Under the pieces are notes generated by a model. It saw nothing but the letters and a program-made list of their open reading frames with translations, ran no database searches and was not told the origin of the DNA. This document shows, piece after piece, positions 7,983 to 16,539 of a DNA stretch of 64,000 nucleotides (positions are counted from its first letter, which is position 1; every line of letters begins with the position of its first letter). Source of the stretch: Citrifermentans bremense R1 (lineage in GTDB: Bacteria; Desulfobacterota; Desulfuromonadia; Geobacterales; Geobacteraceae); NCBI RefSeq assembly GCF_000426865.1, contig NZ_AUGE01000002.1:62001-126000 (forward strand). Reading direction: 5' to 3'. The position numbers and the translations under genes were made by a program.

Positions 7983-9438
7983 CCTACTGGCGATTTTGAC
8001 CTTCCTGCTGTCGTTCATCATCATGCCCGGCTGCGGCGGTGGAGGCGGAGCCCCCCCCCCCGCTCCGGCTCCGACTCTGAGCTCCGTAACCGTCACGCCG
8101 GCCAACTTCTCGCAGGACATCGGCGCGTCGACACAGTTCACCGCCACGGCAACCTTTTCCAACGGGAGCACCCAGGACGTTACTTCTCTTGCCACCTGGA
8201 CCTCCTCGGCGCCGGCCGTCGCCACCGTAAGCGACGCCACCGGGGCCAAGGGGACGGTGACCACCGTGGCCGCAGGGAGTTCGCTGATTACCGCTTCATT
8301 CGGCGGCCTTACCGGCTCCACTACGGTAACCGCGTCGCCGGCGGGGGTTCCGGCGAACGTGATGGCGGTATCGGTCAACGGCGGGCTCTGCTCTGCCGGG
8401 AGCTACCTGAACAAGCCGTGCGTGAGCGTAACGGTATGTACCCCCGATCTATCGGCCTGCCAACCGGTCGACGACATCTTGCTTGACACCGGGAGCTATG
8501 GCCTGCGGGTATTCAAAGAGGCAGTTGGAACACTGCCGCTACCTCAAGTGACAAGCGGCAGTGGCTCCCTCGCCGGGTGCACGCAATTCGTAGACCAGAC
8601 TTCTCTTTGGGGTCCTATCGTGAGGGCATCGGTAAAGCTCGGTAACGAGCCTGCGGTAGAGATCCCGATCCAATTGATCGACTCAACCTTCAGCGCCAGC
8701 CCCAGCTACTGTCCCGGCGCAGAGCCTAACGCGAGATCAGCACGCTTTTCCGGAATACTGGGCGTCGGCGTACTCACCGAAGATTGCGGTCAAGACTGCG
8801 CCGATTTTGCAGAAATCGGGATCTATTACCGTTGCACCGGCACCACTTGTGTCAAAACTACTGTCCCCCTGGCAGATCAAGTGCAGAACCCGGTGGCCCA
8901 CCTGCCGTTGGACAATAACGGCCTGATAGTGCTGTTGCCATCGGTTCCTGTAGGTGTCGGCGCCCCATCCGTCAGCGGCTCGGTGATCTTCGGCATTGGA
9001 ACACGCAGCAACAACACGCCGGCCTCGCCCATCGTGTTCCCGACCGATCAAAGGGGCGACATCAGCACCATATTTAACGGCGTCAAGACGACAGGCTTCT
9101 TCGACACCGGCTCGAACGGTTTGTTCTTCCCCAACGCAGACGACTCGGTTCTCCCTGTCTGCGCCGACGGGAACTCCGACTGGTTCTGCCCGCCCGCCAC
9201 GCGCGCTCTGTTCGCCACCAACGTCGGCATCGGGGGAACCCCCACCAACACTGTAGGGTTCAACATTTCCAATTTCGTCACCCTGGCCAATTCCCCTAAC
9301 AACGTCTTCAACGACGTCGGCGGCCCCTCGACCTTCGGGTTCGACTGGGGCCTCCCCTTCTTCCTGGGACGAAGTGTCTATTTCGGCCTTGAGCAAAAGA
9401 GCTCCACCCTCGGCAACGGTCCCTACGTCGCCTACTGA
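7969..9438 (+). CDS. DUF3443 lipoprotein with an Ig-like domain and pepsin-like motifs
   Basis: 489 residues. A signal sequence ends at Cys22 (MPGC, a weak lipobox) followed by Gly/Pro-rich sequence. A BIG2-type Ig domain spans about residues 37-122 (LSSVTVTPAN..., ATWTSSAPAVATV). The rest matches DUF3443. Within it are two D-T-G-S motifs, LLDTGSYGLRV (Asp173) and FFDTGSNGLFF (Asp379), with GILGVG at 262-267 and GSVIFGIGT at about 337-345. That layout parallels two-lobed pepsin-family aspartic proteases. Several cysteines suggest disulfides. Protease activity is an inference; the family is officially unassigned as far as I know. Confidence 0.8.
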   Translation: MRSVNLLAILTFLLSFIIMPGCGGGGGAPPPAPAPTLSSVTVTPANFSQDIGASTQFTATATFSNGSTQDVTSLATWTSSAPAVATVSDATGAKGTVTTVAAGSSLITASFGGLTGSTTVTASPAGVPANVMAVSVNGGLCSAGSYLNKPCVSVTVCTPDLSACQPVDDILLDTGSYGLRVFKEAVGTLPLPQVTSGSGSLAGCTQFVDQTSLWGPIVRASVKLGNEPAVEIPIQLIDSTFSASPSYCPGAEPNARSARFSGILGVGVLTEDCGQDCADFAEIGIYYRCTGTTCVKTTVPLADQVQNPVAHLPLDNNGLIVLLPSVPVGVGAPSVSGSVIFGIGTRSNNTPASPIVFPTDQRGDISTIFNGVKTTGFFDTGSNGLFFPNADDSVLPVCADGNSDWFCPPATRALFATNVGIGGTPTNTVGFNISNFVTLANSPNNVFNDVGGPSTFGFDWGLPFFLGRSVYFGLEQKSSTLGNGPYVAY

Positions 9439-9464
9439 CCGAACCCTCCCACCATCGTCCCAAC

Positions 9465-9502
9465 AGCACCTTGCCGCCTGCAGCGGGGCAAGGTGCTTCT
9501 TT
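9465..9502 (+). terminator. Rho-independent terminator after the DUF3443 gene
   Basis: An 11-bp stem AGCACCTTGCC / GGCAAGGTGCT with an 11-base loop, followed by TCTTTTT, 27 bases past the stop codon. Confidence 0.9.
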
Positions 9503-9631
9503 TTCTACCCTATGCCGCGCTTTCGTTAGAAGGTTTACTGTGATAGATTCATGGGAGCGAAAAGCTGTAATAATGTCGATGCGATGGCAGCGGACCCTCG
9601 TTTCGGGCCCGTTGCGGTTGGGAGGGATACC

Positions 9632-11161
9632 TTGATCAAACCTTTGCTGATGCTCCTCGCTTTATCGATGGGAACCCTGCTACCGGCGACAACGCTTTGG
9701 GCCGAAACGGCTGCCTCGAAAACGGCGGAAGGCGCCGCCAAGTCAGAATCCCGACCAGGGTCGGCAACGCCTGGGCGGACGGTCACAACCGCCCACAGCA
9801 CGCGCATTGCCGGCAAGGAGATCAGGTACCTTGCCACCGCCGGAGAGCTCCCCCTGGTCAACGATGCCGGAGAGGCCGAGGCGCAGATCTTCTACGTCTC
9901 CTACAACGCAGAAAAACGCGATGCCAATCGGCCGTTAATCTTCGTCTTCAACGGCGGACCGGGAGCGGCCGCGGTATGGCTGCACCTTGGGGCCATGGGA
10001 CCCAGGCGGGTACAGATGCTCCCTGACGGCAACATGCCTTCGCCCCCCTTCCAACTGGTAGACAACGAACAGGGATGGCTCGATCTTGCCGACCTCGTCT
10101 TCGTCGACCCAGTCGGCACCGGCTACAGCCGGGCGGCAAAACCGGAACTGGCCAAAAAGTTCAGCGCCGTTCAAGCCGACATCGACTCACTGACGCGGTT
10201 CATCAGGCTTTACCTCAGCAAGATCCAGCGTTGGGGAAGCCCGCTCTTTCTGGCTGGCGAGAGCTACGGGAGCTTCCGGTCGGCAGCGCTTTCTGAATCC
10301 CTTCTGGAGCATGGCATCGCCTTGAACGGGGTGTTGCTGATATCGTCCATCCTCAACCTGCAGACCGTCTCCTTCGACTTCGGCAACGATCTCCCCTACT
10401 CCCTCTTCCTTCCCAGCTACACGGCAACCGCCTGGTATCACAAGAAGCTTGCGCCCGAGTTGCAGGGAGACCTGGAACGGACCCTGGCAGACGCGGAAAA
10501 ATGGGCCGCAAGCGACTACCTGACGGCGCTGAACCAGGGGGACCGCCTCGATCCGGCGGCACGCCGCGCCGTGGCCGAAAAGCTTGCCCGCTTCACCGGC
10601 CTTAGCGCCAGTTTCGTGGAGAACCGCAATCTGCGCATCGACAGCCGGGATTTCGCAACCGAACTGTTGCGGGGCGACGGCAGGATCACCGGCATCATGG
10701 ATACCCGCTTCAGCGCCCCGAACACCGCCCCGAGCAAATCGTTCCCCTTCGATCCCACCGTGAGCACCATACGCTCGCCCTTCACCTCCACCGTCAACCT
10801 CTACTTGCGGGATGAACTCAACTACCACAGCGACCTGGAATACTTCGTCCTTGGAGGTGGCATCGGGCGCTGGGACTGGGAGACGAAGAACAGTTACGCC
10901 GACACGAGCGAGAATCTTCGTGACGCCATGGCGAAAAACCGCTACCTCGGGGTGTTCATCGCCTCCGGGCTCTTCGACCTGGCGACCCCGCATTTCGCGA
11001 CCGACTACACCGTGGCGCATCTCGGGGTCGCACCGGAGTTGAAGAAGAACATCACCGTGCGACGTTACCGCTCGGGGCACATGATGTATCTGGAAAAAGA
11101 GTCACTGGCTCAGTTGAAAAAGGATGCGGCCGAGTTCATCGGCGCCGCGGTGAAGAGATGA
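9632..11161 (+). CDS. Exported serine carboxypeptidase, peptidase family S10
   Basis: 509 residues from a TTG at 9632, chosen because GGGAGGG lies 6 bases upstream and the reading then opens with a signal peptide (MLLALSMGTLLPATTLWA). The longer reading from 9551 adds an unlikely 27-residue leader. S10 landmarks: FNGGPGAA (oxyanion hole), GESYGS (catalytic Ser), ASGLFDLATP (Asp) and YRSGHMMYLE (His). Such enzymes trim C-terminal residues from peptides, here presumably in the periplasm or outside. It is monocistronic, with a hairpin terminator directly after the stop. Confidence 0.88.
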   Translation: MIKPLLMLLALSMGTLLPATTLWAETAASKTAEGAAKSESRPGSATPGRTVTTAHSTRIAGKEIRYLATAGELPLVNDAGEAEAQIFYVSYNAEKRDANRPLIFVFNGGPGAAAVWLHLGAMGPRRVQMLPDGNMPSPPFQLVDNEQGWLDLADLVFVDPVGTGYSRAAKPELAKKFSAVQADIDSLTRFIRLYLSKIQRWGSPLFLAGESYGSFRSAALSESLLEHGIALNGVLLISSILNLQTVSFDFGNDLPYSLFLPSYTATAWYHKKLAPELQGDLERTLADAEKWAASDYLTALNQGDRLDPAARRAVAEKLARFTGLSASFVENRNLRIDSRDFATELLRGDGRITGIMDTRFSAPNTAPSKSFPFDPTVSTIRSPFTSTVNLYLRDELNYHSDLEYFVLGGGIGRWDWETKNSYADTSENLRDAMAKNRYLGVFIASGLFDLATPHFATDYTVAHLGVAPELKKNITVRRYRSGHMMYLEKESLAQLKKDAAEFIGAAVKR

Positions 11162-11162
11162 T

Positions 11163-11209
11163 AAAAGGGACAGGCTACTTTTGAGATCAAAAAGTAGCCT
11201 GTCCCTTTT
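11163..11209 (+). terminator. Terminator hairpin of the GGGACAGGCTAC repeat family (copy 1)
   Basis: Arms AAAAGGGACAGGCTACTTTT and its exact complement flank a 7-base loop, and a T-rich run follows. It begins 1 base after the carboxypeptidase stop and lies between convergent genes, so it can end transcription both ways. Closely related hairpins occur at 16484-16531 and 31752-31804. Confidence 0.88.
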
Positions 11210-11218
11210 TCCTATTTT

Positions 11219-11983
11219 TTATTGCCACAGAGCCTCGGGCTTGGGGATCTCGATCATGTCCTGCTCTTCCTGTGGGAGGGTGGAGAAGAACTCAAGGCCG
11301 GTCAGCTTTTCCACCTCGCGGACCGGAACCAGGTACTTAGGCATGTCGCGGGTGTCGAGCGGACTGTTGGGCATGACCACCGCGATGGCTTCGTGCCTTA
11401 CCGGATCGAGGACCACTTTGAAAAGAGCATCCGGTACCGCCACCTTATTGCGGCCAATGGTTTTCACTTCACCTTCGCCGTAGATCGGCCCGCTGTAGAT
11501 GTAAAGTTCCCCGCGCTTCTCCACCCACTGGCGCACCTTCTTTTCCAACTCGGCCCAGATGCCGCGATTCATCCCCTCCCCCGCCTGGGGAACCATGTTG
11601 GATAGATAGAAACTCTCCGACATGGCGGCTGCATCCCATGCCATGTCCGCCGCTGGGGCCATGTGCCCCCGGTCGTATCCCGATCCTTTGTAGTCAGACA
11701 GTTCCGCCCGCTGCCCTTTGGGCAGTTCCGCATCAGGCACGAAACGGTCGGAGCGCTTCAGGACCGCCTTTAGCCGCTCCCGTGTCATGCGCTCCGCGAC
11801 CCAGACCGGGGTCTTGCGCTGGGCGTCGTGCGAGAGCAGGTATCCCTTGCGGCAAAGGAGATCGCCAGAGGTGCCTGGGACGCCGAACTGCGTGTACTCG
11901 CGGCAGTCGTTGAGGGGACCAGCAAAGACGGAAACGGTGGTAAACAGTACCAGCAACAGGGAATGAAGACAGAGTCGACGCAT
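11219..11983 (-). CDS. Secreted DNA/RNA non-specific endonuclease (NUC1 family)
   Basis: 254 residues from ATG 11983, which gives a clean signal peptide (LCLHSLLLVLFTTVSVFAG). The reading from a TTG at 12016 was not preferred. The family signature DRGHMAP (catalytic His, with Asn further on in the SNMVPQ segment) is intact, and DLLCRKGYLLSHD and IYSGPIYGEGEVK match the fold. These magnesium-dependent ββα-metal nucleases degrade DNA and RNA, here in the periplasm or outside, perhaps for nutrient use. It stands alone, with no immunity protein or secretion gene beside it. Confidence 0.9.
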   Translation of the reverse strand: MRRLCLHSLLLVLFTTVSVFAGPLNDCREYTQFGVPGTSGDLLCRKGYLLSHDAQRKTPVWVAERMTRERLKAVLKRSDRFVPDAELPKGQRAELSDYKGSGYDRGHMAPAADMAWDAAAMSESFYLSNMVPQAGEGMNRGIWAELEKKVRQWVEKRGELYIYSGPIYGEGEVKTIGRNKVAVPDALFKVVLDPVRHEAIAVVMPNSPLDTRDMPKYLVPVREVEKLTGLEFFSTLPQEEQDMIEIPKPEALWQ

Positions 11984-12125
11984 CAATACCGCCAAAGAGG
12001 AAGGTAGGCCGGTCAAAACCGGTTGCTGACAGGCGCGCAGTGTAGCAGGAGTACTTTGAGCGGTCCAACATTATCTGGGATCTCTAAGCAGGTCTGCATC
12101 AGCAGGCAAAAAATCCGTGGGGAGG

Positions 12126-12153
12126 TTTACATAGAAGAAATATGTATTATCAT
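12126..12153 (+). promoter_or_regulatory. Predicted sigma-70 promoter for the three-repeat protein gene
   Basis: TTTACA, a 16-base spacer and TATCAT, 51 bases before the proposed start codon. The surrounding 60 bases are A/T-rich compared with their neighbours. Consensus match only. Confidence 0.45.
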
Positions 12154-12203
12154 AAGAACCAGAATTAGACAGTTCTAACAATATGCGAGAGGTGGTACTG
12201 ACA

Positions 12204-13091
12204 ATGTACCAAGGACTTAAGACGGGTATCGAAGGGAGGCAGGAGGTAGAGACTGCCTACGAAATAGCGGTCAAAGAGCAGGCTGCCGAGGTAATGGCAA
12301 AGCTCGCCCACACAGTCAGAAGCAACTCCAAAAAGCACGGCTCTTTGACTCCCGGAGAGATGCTGACAGTTCTGATCAAGGACCTGCCTGAGAGTGTTCA
12401 GAAGGCGGTGCGGACCAGGATGCCAAACGATGCGGCCTACCGGGACATCAAGACTATCATGACCTCTTCACGTCAGATCTTTTTCTACTCCCTGGCGCAC
12501 ATGTCGGCCACCGACGCCGAGGCCAAGGGTCGAATAGAAGAGACGAAGCTCATAATCGCCGAAAAAATACGTCGAGACTCCCGGGTCACCATTTCCCTCA
12601 CCCCCTTGAACGCGATATATGCGCTGTGGCCGGAGATGCGGACGGTCAAGATCTGCTCCATCATGAACGAGATGCAAGCCCAGGAATGCTACCGCGACGT
12701 GAAAACGGTCTCCGCCTGCAGCGGCGCGCTCTACCTCTACAGCGACCGGCACATCACCGACAAATACGCCGTGCTTCTGGCACGGACCGCCGTCAACGAC
12801 ACCTGCACCACCATCGCGCATACGGTGAGGGAAGAGTCAAGGATCTACCCCAGGCCCATCAATATCACGGCCTTCACAAGCCAGGTTTTCGGCATTCCAC
12901 CCGCTTCACTAGAGCCCTGCATAGTACGGGTCCTGAACCATCCCGAATTCACGGACATAAGGAAATTGATCCACCCCGAAACCCAGGCGGTGTATCTCTA
13001 CTCCAACCAGTACATGAAAGAGGACCATGCCTTCTCCGTCATGAAGTGGCTGGAGGAAACACCTTCCAAGCGCAACGCTTCTTTATTTTGA
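12204..13091 (+). CDS. Unrecognised protein made of three related repeats
   Basis: 295 residues from ATG 12204, where GAGAGGTGG is spaced as a ribosome site; the ATG at 12183 has none. No known family is recognised. The sequence falls into three copies of a roughly 70-residue unit at about 31-100, 115-186 and 201-271. Each opens with a helix like IAHTVREESR, has a variable middle and closes with Y/F-x-D-I/V-K/R...aromatic-YSxxxM/I (DIKTIMTSSRQIFFYSLAHM, DVKTVSACSGALYLYSDRHI, DIRKLIHPETQAVYLYSNQYM). No signal peptide or membrane segment. It converges on, and overlaps by 9 bases, the Fe-S oxidoreductase gene. Confidence 0.75.
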   Translation: MYQGLKTGIEGRQEVETAYEIAVKEQAAEVMAKLAHTVRSNSKKHGSLTPGEMLTVLIKDLPESVQKAVRTRMPNDAAYRDIKTIMTSSRQIFFYSLAHMSATDAEAKGRIEETKLIIAEKIRRDSRVTISLTPLNAIYALWPEMRTVKICSIMNEMQAQECYRDVKTVSACSGALYLYSDRHITDKYAVLLARTAVNDTCTTIAHTVREESRIYPRPINITAFTSQVFGIPPASLEPCIVRVLNHPEFTDIRKLIHPETQAVYLYSNQYMKEDHAFSVMKWLEETPSKRNASLF

Positions 13092-15074
13092 TGTCTTGGG
13101 GAGGGCCTGGGCCACCAACTCGGCTAAGTCCTTTACCTGAACCCCGGCGCCAGGCACCTCCTTCACCCCGTCTTCGAACATGGTCATGCAGAAAGGGCAG
13201 CTGACGCAGATGGTGTCCGGTTTCAACGCCAGCGCCTCCGCCACGCGTGCCCGGTTGATCGGCGTTCCCTCGTGCTCCTCAAGCCACATCCGACCGCCAC
13301 CTGCGCCGCAGCAAAAGGCTTTGTCGAGGTTGCGTTCCATCTCGCCGGCCGCCGTACCGGTTACCGCCTGTACCACTGAGCGCGGGGGCTGGTAGACGTC
13401 GTTATGGCGCCCCAGGTAGCAGGAGTCGTGCAGGACCAGGTTTCCCAGTTCCTCCATCTTTCCCTCCAGTTGCAGCTCACCCGAAGCAAGAAACCCGGCG
13501 ATCAACTCGCTGTGATGCAGCACCTCCAGTTCCAGCCCGAATTGCCGGAAATCGTTCTTGAGCGTGTTGTAGCAGTGAGGGCACTGGGTAATGACCTTGG
13601 TTACCCCCTTCTCCCGGAACTGCGCCACGCTTTCCCGCGCCATCAGGTCGAAGAGGTATTCGTTGCCCAACCGGCGCACGCTCTCGCCGCAACATTTCTC
13701 CTCCCTGCCCAGGACGCCATAGGAGACGCCCGCAGCGTCCAACACCCGGGTCAGGGCGACGCTCACCTGCTTGTTCCGGGCATCGAAGGCGCCCGAGCAG
13801 CCGAGGAAGAGGAGGTACTCTGTCTCTCCCGCCACGAAAGGGCGTAGCTCCAGTTGAGAGCTCCACTTGCTCCTTTCCGACGGGGCCATCCCCCAGGGAT
13901 TGGAGCGCTGCTCCATATTTTCGAAGAGGTTCAAAAGCTCGTCGGGGAACTTCGCCTCCATCTGCACCAAGTGCCGCCGCATCTTCACGATCTTCGGGAG
14001 ATGCTCGATGAAGACCGGGCACGCCTCCATGCAGGCGCCGCAGGAAGTGCAGCTCCAAAGGGCGGATTCCGGGGTCGCTCCCTTCTTCCCTTCCCCTATC
14101 AGCGAGACGGCTCGTTCCGCCTGAGCGTCTCCGGCAAGCTTCTCCAGCACGGTCCCGTTTTGCAGCAGGTTCTCCTTAATGGCATGGAGCACCTCCCGCG
14201 GGTTGAGCGCCTTTCCGGTGGCGGCAGCCGGACAGGAGTCATGGCAACGGCCGCATTCGGTGCAGGAGAAGGAATCGAGCAGGTCCTTCCAGGTGAGCTG
14301 GTCAACTGTTGCCGCTCCGAAAATGTTCCCCTCGCTGAACTCCTCGCGGGGCTGCGTGTTGCTCTTGCCCATGGTGCGCAAGAAGACATTAGGTATGGCG
14401 GTAAGTATATGCATGTGCTTACTGTAGGGGAGATAGTTCATGAACCCCAGCAACACCACGGCATGGATCCACCAGAACACGCTGACGGCGAGATTAAGCT
14501 GGTCCGCGGCCAGGCACGAAGATAAAAGGCTCGCGAAGATGCCGGACACAGGAGTAAAGGGAGAGGCAGTACGCACACCGGAAGCGATGAGGGCGCCATT
14601 CATCCCGAAGAAGGCAAGCATCAGGAGGGCGATCATGGAGAGGATGAAGTAGGCCTCGCAGGTGCGCGCCCCCGGAAACGGCGGGTTTATGCTGCGGCGC
14701 ACGGCTGCGACAGCCACCGCGATCAGTACCGCCAGCGAGCAGATATCGAACAGAAACGCCAGAGCGTCGTGCAAAGGTTCAGGCAAAAGCGCAAAAGAGA
14801 GGCCCGGCAGTATCCCGGATACCAGGAATTCCAGATTCGCCACGGCCAGCACCAGGAAGGCCCAGAAGATGACCACGTGGTTGAGGCCGAAGGGGCGGCT
14901 CATCACCCTTTTCTGCCCGAGGGCATAGACGAGCATCTCCTTGAAACGGGCCAGCGGCTGGTCGAAGCGATATTCGTGCTTCCCGATGGCCACCAACACC
15001 AGCCGGCGGTAACAACTGAAGGCAAAAGCAGCCATGGAAAGGGACAGCAGGACAGAGAAAAAAATATGTTCCAT
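13083..15074 (-). CDS. Membrane-bound HdrD-like Fe-S oxidoreductase, probable ETF:menaquinone oxidoreductase
   Basis: 663 residues. The N-terminal third is a NarI-like membrane domain with about six helices. Two 4Fe-4S ferredoxin motifs follow (CTECGRCHDSCP and CTSCGACMEACP), then two CCG domains of the heterodisulfide-reductase type (EKCCGESVRRLG and FCCGAGGGRMW). Proteins of this build next to etfAB are proposed to pass electrons between ETF and the menaquinone pool. Here it lies 39 bases after etfA. Because the etf genes follow nifB, a role in supplying reductant to nitrogenase is possible but unproven; a beta-oxidation role is the main alternative. Confidence 0.87.
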   Translation of the reverse strand: MEHIFFSVLLSLSMAAFAFSCYRRLVLVAIGKHEYRFDQPLARFKEMLVYALGQKRVMSRPFGLNHVVIFWAFLVLAVANLEFLVSGILPGLSFALLPEPLHDALAFLFDICSLAVLIAVAVAAVRRSINPPFPGARTCEAYFILSMIALLMLAFFGMNGALIASGVRTASPFTPVSGIFASLLSSCLAADQLNLAVSVFWWIHAVVLLGFMNYLPYSKHMHILTAIPNVFLRTMGKSNTQPREEFSEGNIFGAATVDQLTWKDLLDSFSCTECGRCHDSCPAAATGKALNPREVLHAIKENLLQNGTVLEKLAGDAQAERAVSLIGEGKKGATPESALWSCTSCGACMEACPVFIEHLPKIVKMRRHLVQMEAKFPDELLNLFENMEQRSNPWGMAPSERSKWSSQLELRPFVAGETEYLLFLGCSGAFDARNKQVSVALTRVLDAAGVSYGVLGREEKCCGESVRRLGNEYLFDLMARESVAQFREKGVTKVITQCPHCYNTLKNDFRQFGLELEVLHHSELIAGFLASGELQLEGKMEELGNLVLHDSCYLGRHNDVYQPPRSVVQAVTGTAAGEMERNLDKAFCCGAGGGRMWLEEHEGTPINRARVAEALALKPDTICVSCPFCMTMFEDGVKEVPGAGVQVKDLAELVAQALPKTSK

Positions 15075-15113
15075 AGGTATGACTCCCGGCAGGATCGAAG
15101 GTTTACTTGCGCT

Positions 15114-16424
15114 TCAGCTTCTCAGTTGTTTCATCTCCCGTACCCCGGCGGTCAGGGCCGGCACCACCTCAAAGAGATCCCCAACGATGCCGAAGGTCGC
15201 CACCTCGAATATAGGCGCTTCACGGTCGCGGTTGATGGCGACGATGACGTCGGAATCCTGCATGCCGACCAGGTGCTGAATGGCGCCGGATATGCCGCAG
15301 GCGATGTAGATCTTGGGCCGCACCGTCTTGCCCGTCTGCCCCACCTGCCGGTCCTGCGGCAGCCACCCCGCGTCGACCGCGCTGCGCGAGCCGCCTACCA
15401 CCCCGCCCAGCTCCTCGGCGAGTTCCTCCAGCAGCGCGAAGTTTTCCTTCGCCATCAATCCCCGGCCGCCGGAGACGATGAACTCGGCGCCAGCGACATC
15501 GACCTTGTCCTTCCCCCCCTTGTCCGTGATCACCTCCAGAACCCGTGTGAAGATGGAGGACTCCGGGATAGGGCAGCTCTCCGGGATGGTAATGCCCGTC
15601 GCACCTTGACGCTGCTGCGGCATGGGCATGACATGCGGGCGCACGGTGGCCATCTGGGGGCGGAAGCGGTCGCACATGATGGTCGCCATGATGTTGCCCC
15701 CGAAGGCCGGACGCGTCTGCATCAGGTTCCCCTTGGCGTCGATCCCCAATCCGGTGCAGTCGGCGGTGAGTCCTGTCTTGACGCGGGTTGCCACCGCACC
15801 GGCCAGGTCGCGCCCCATACCTGTCGCCCCCATGAGGACCACCTGGGGCTTGTGCTTTTCGATCAGGTGACACATCGCCGCGAGGAATGGCTCAGTCCGG
15901 TACTGGCGGAACACCGAGTCGTTGATCATGTAGGCCTGGTCAGCGCAGTAGCTGAAGGCGGTGTCGGCTAAGTGATCCACCCCGCTCCCTATAATGACCG
16001 CCGAGAGCGGCACCCCAAGCGTGTCGGCAAGCTCGCGCCCCACGCCGGTCAGCTCCCAGGAGACCTTCGCCGCCTCCCCGTCGTTTTGCTCGACGAAGAC
16101 CCAGACCCCTTTGTAGGCAGCCACACGACTGCGGCGCTCCAGCTCCTCTTCGTCGATCTCCTCGCCCCCGTGCTTCTCGAAGCTCGCGATTATGGCCAGC
16201 TCTTCCGGGGTGTAGAACATCTCCAGCGCGCCCGCCGGGCAGGCCTTCACACACTTGACGCAGCCGATGCACTTTGCCGTCTCGATGACAGGTTCGCCCT
16301 GTTCGCTCATCTCCACGCCGTTTATCGGGCAGACGCTCTGGCAGCGCGCGCCGCAGGCGATGCATTTCCCCGCTATCACCCGCGCTTTGCCGCGAGGCCT
16401 CTTCACCTTTACTGGTTCGCTCAT
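15114..16424 (-). CDS. etfA: Electron transfer flavoprotein alpha subunit with N-terminal ferredoxin domain
   Basis: 436 residues. About the first 75 carry a two-cluster ferredoxin; the first motif, CIACGARCQSVCP, has one residue more than the usual spacing and the second, CIGCVKCVKACP, is canonical. The ETF alpha domain follows, with the C-terminal FAD-binding region (VGGSRSAVDAGWLPQDRQVGQTG and IACGISGAIQH). With EtfB it carries electrons between dehydrogenases and the membrane Fe-S protein encoded next. The fused ferredoxin is typical of anaerobe ETFs that exchange electrons with iron-sulfur partners. The gene lies 115 bases after etfB, with a dispersed hairpin in that gap. Confidence 0.92.
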   Translation of the reverse strand: MSEPVKVKRPRGKARVIAGKCIACGARCQSVCPINGVEMSEQGEPVIETAKCIGCVKCVKACPAGALEMFYTPEELAIIASFEKHGGEEIDEEELERRSRVAAYKGVWVFVEQNDGEAAKVSWELTGVGRELADTLGVPLSAVIIGSGVDHLADTAFSYCADQAYMINDSVFRQYRTEPFLAAMCHLIEKHKPQVVLMGATGMGRDLAGAVATRVKTGLTADCTGLGIDAKGNLMQTRPAFGGNIMATIMCDRFRPQMATVRPHVMPMPQQRQGATGITIPESCPIPESSIFTRVLEVITDKGGKDKVDVAGAEFIVSGGRGLMAKENFALLEELAEELGGVVGGSRSAVDAGWLPQDRQVGQTGKTVRPKIYIACGISGAIQHLVGMQDSDVIVAINRDREAPIFEVATFGIVGDLFEVVPALTAGVREMKQLRS

Positions 16425-16483
16425 TTGGTCACCTTTTTATTGCCGATCTTTGTAGTGAGGCGCTTCGTGGCGTGGCACTTCGT

Positions 16484-16531
16484 AAAGGGGACAGGCTACT
16501 TTATTTTTTGAAAAACCAGCCTGTCCCCTTT
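16484..16531. repeat. GGGACAGGCTAC hairpin (copy 2) between etfB and etfA
   Basis: AAAGGGGACAGGCTACTTT pairs imperfectly with AACCAGCCTGTCCCCTTT across an A/T-rich loop. It lies 8 bases past the etfB stop, inside what otherwise looks like one operon, so it may reduce read-through into etfA or stabilise the etfB message. Confidence 0.8.
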
Positions 16532-16539
16532 GGGGTGGC

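Noticed and set aside
14769-15971. A 400-codon plus-strand frame across the Fe-S oxidoreductase / etfA junction
   Set aside because: It spans two real minus-strand genes and the gap between them, and its product shows no recognisable motif.
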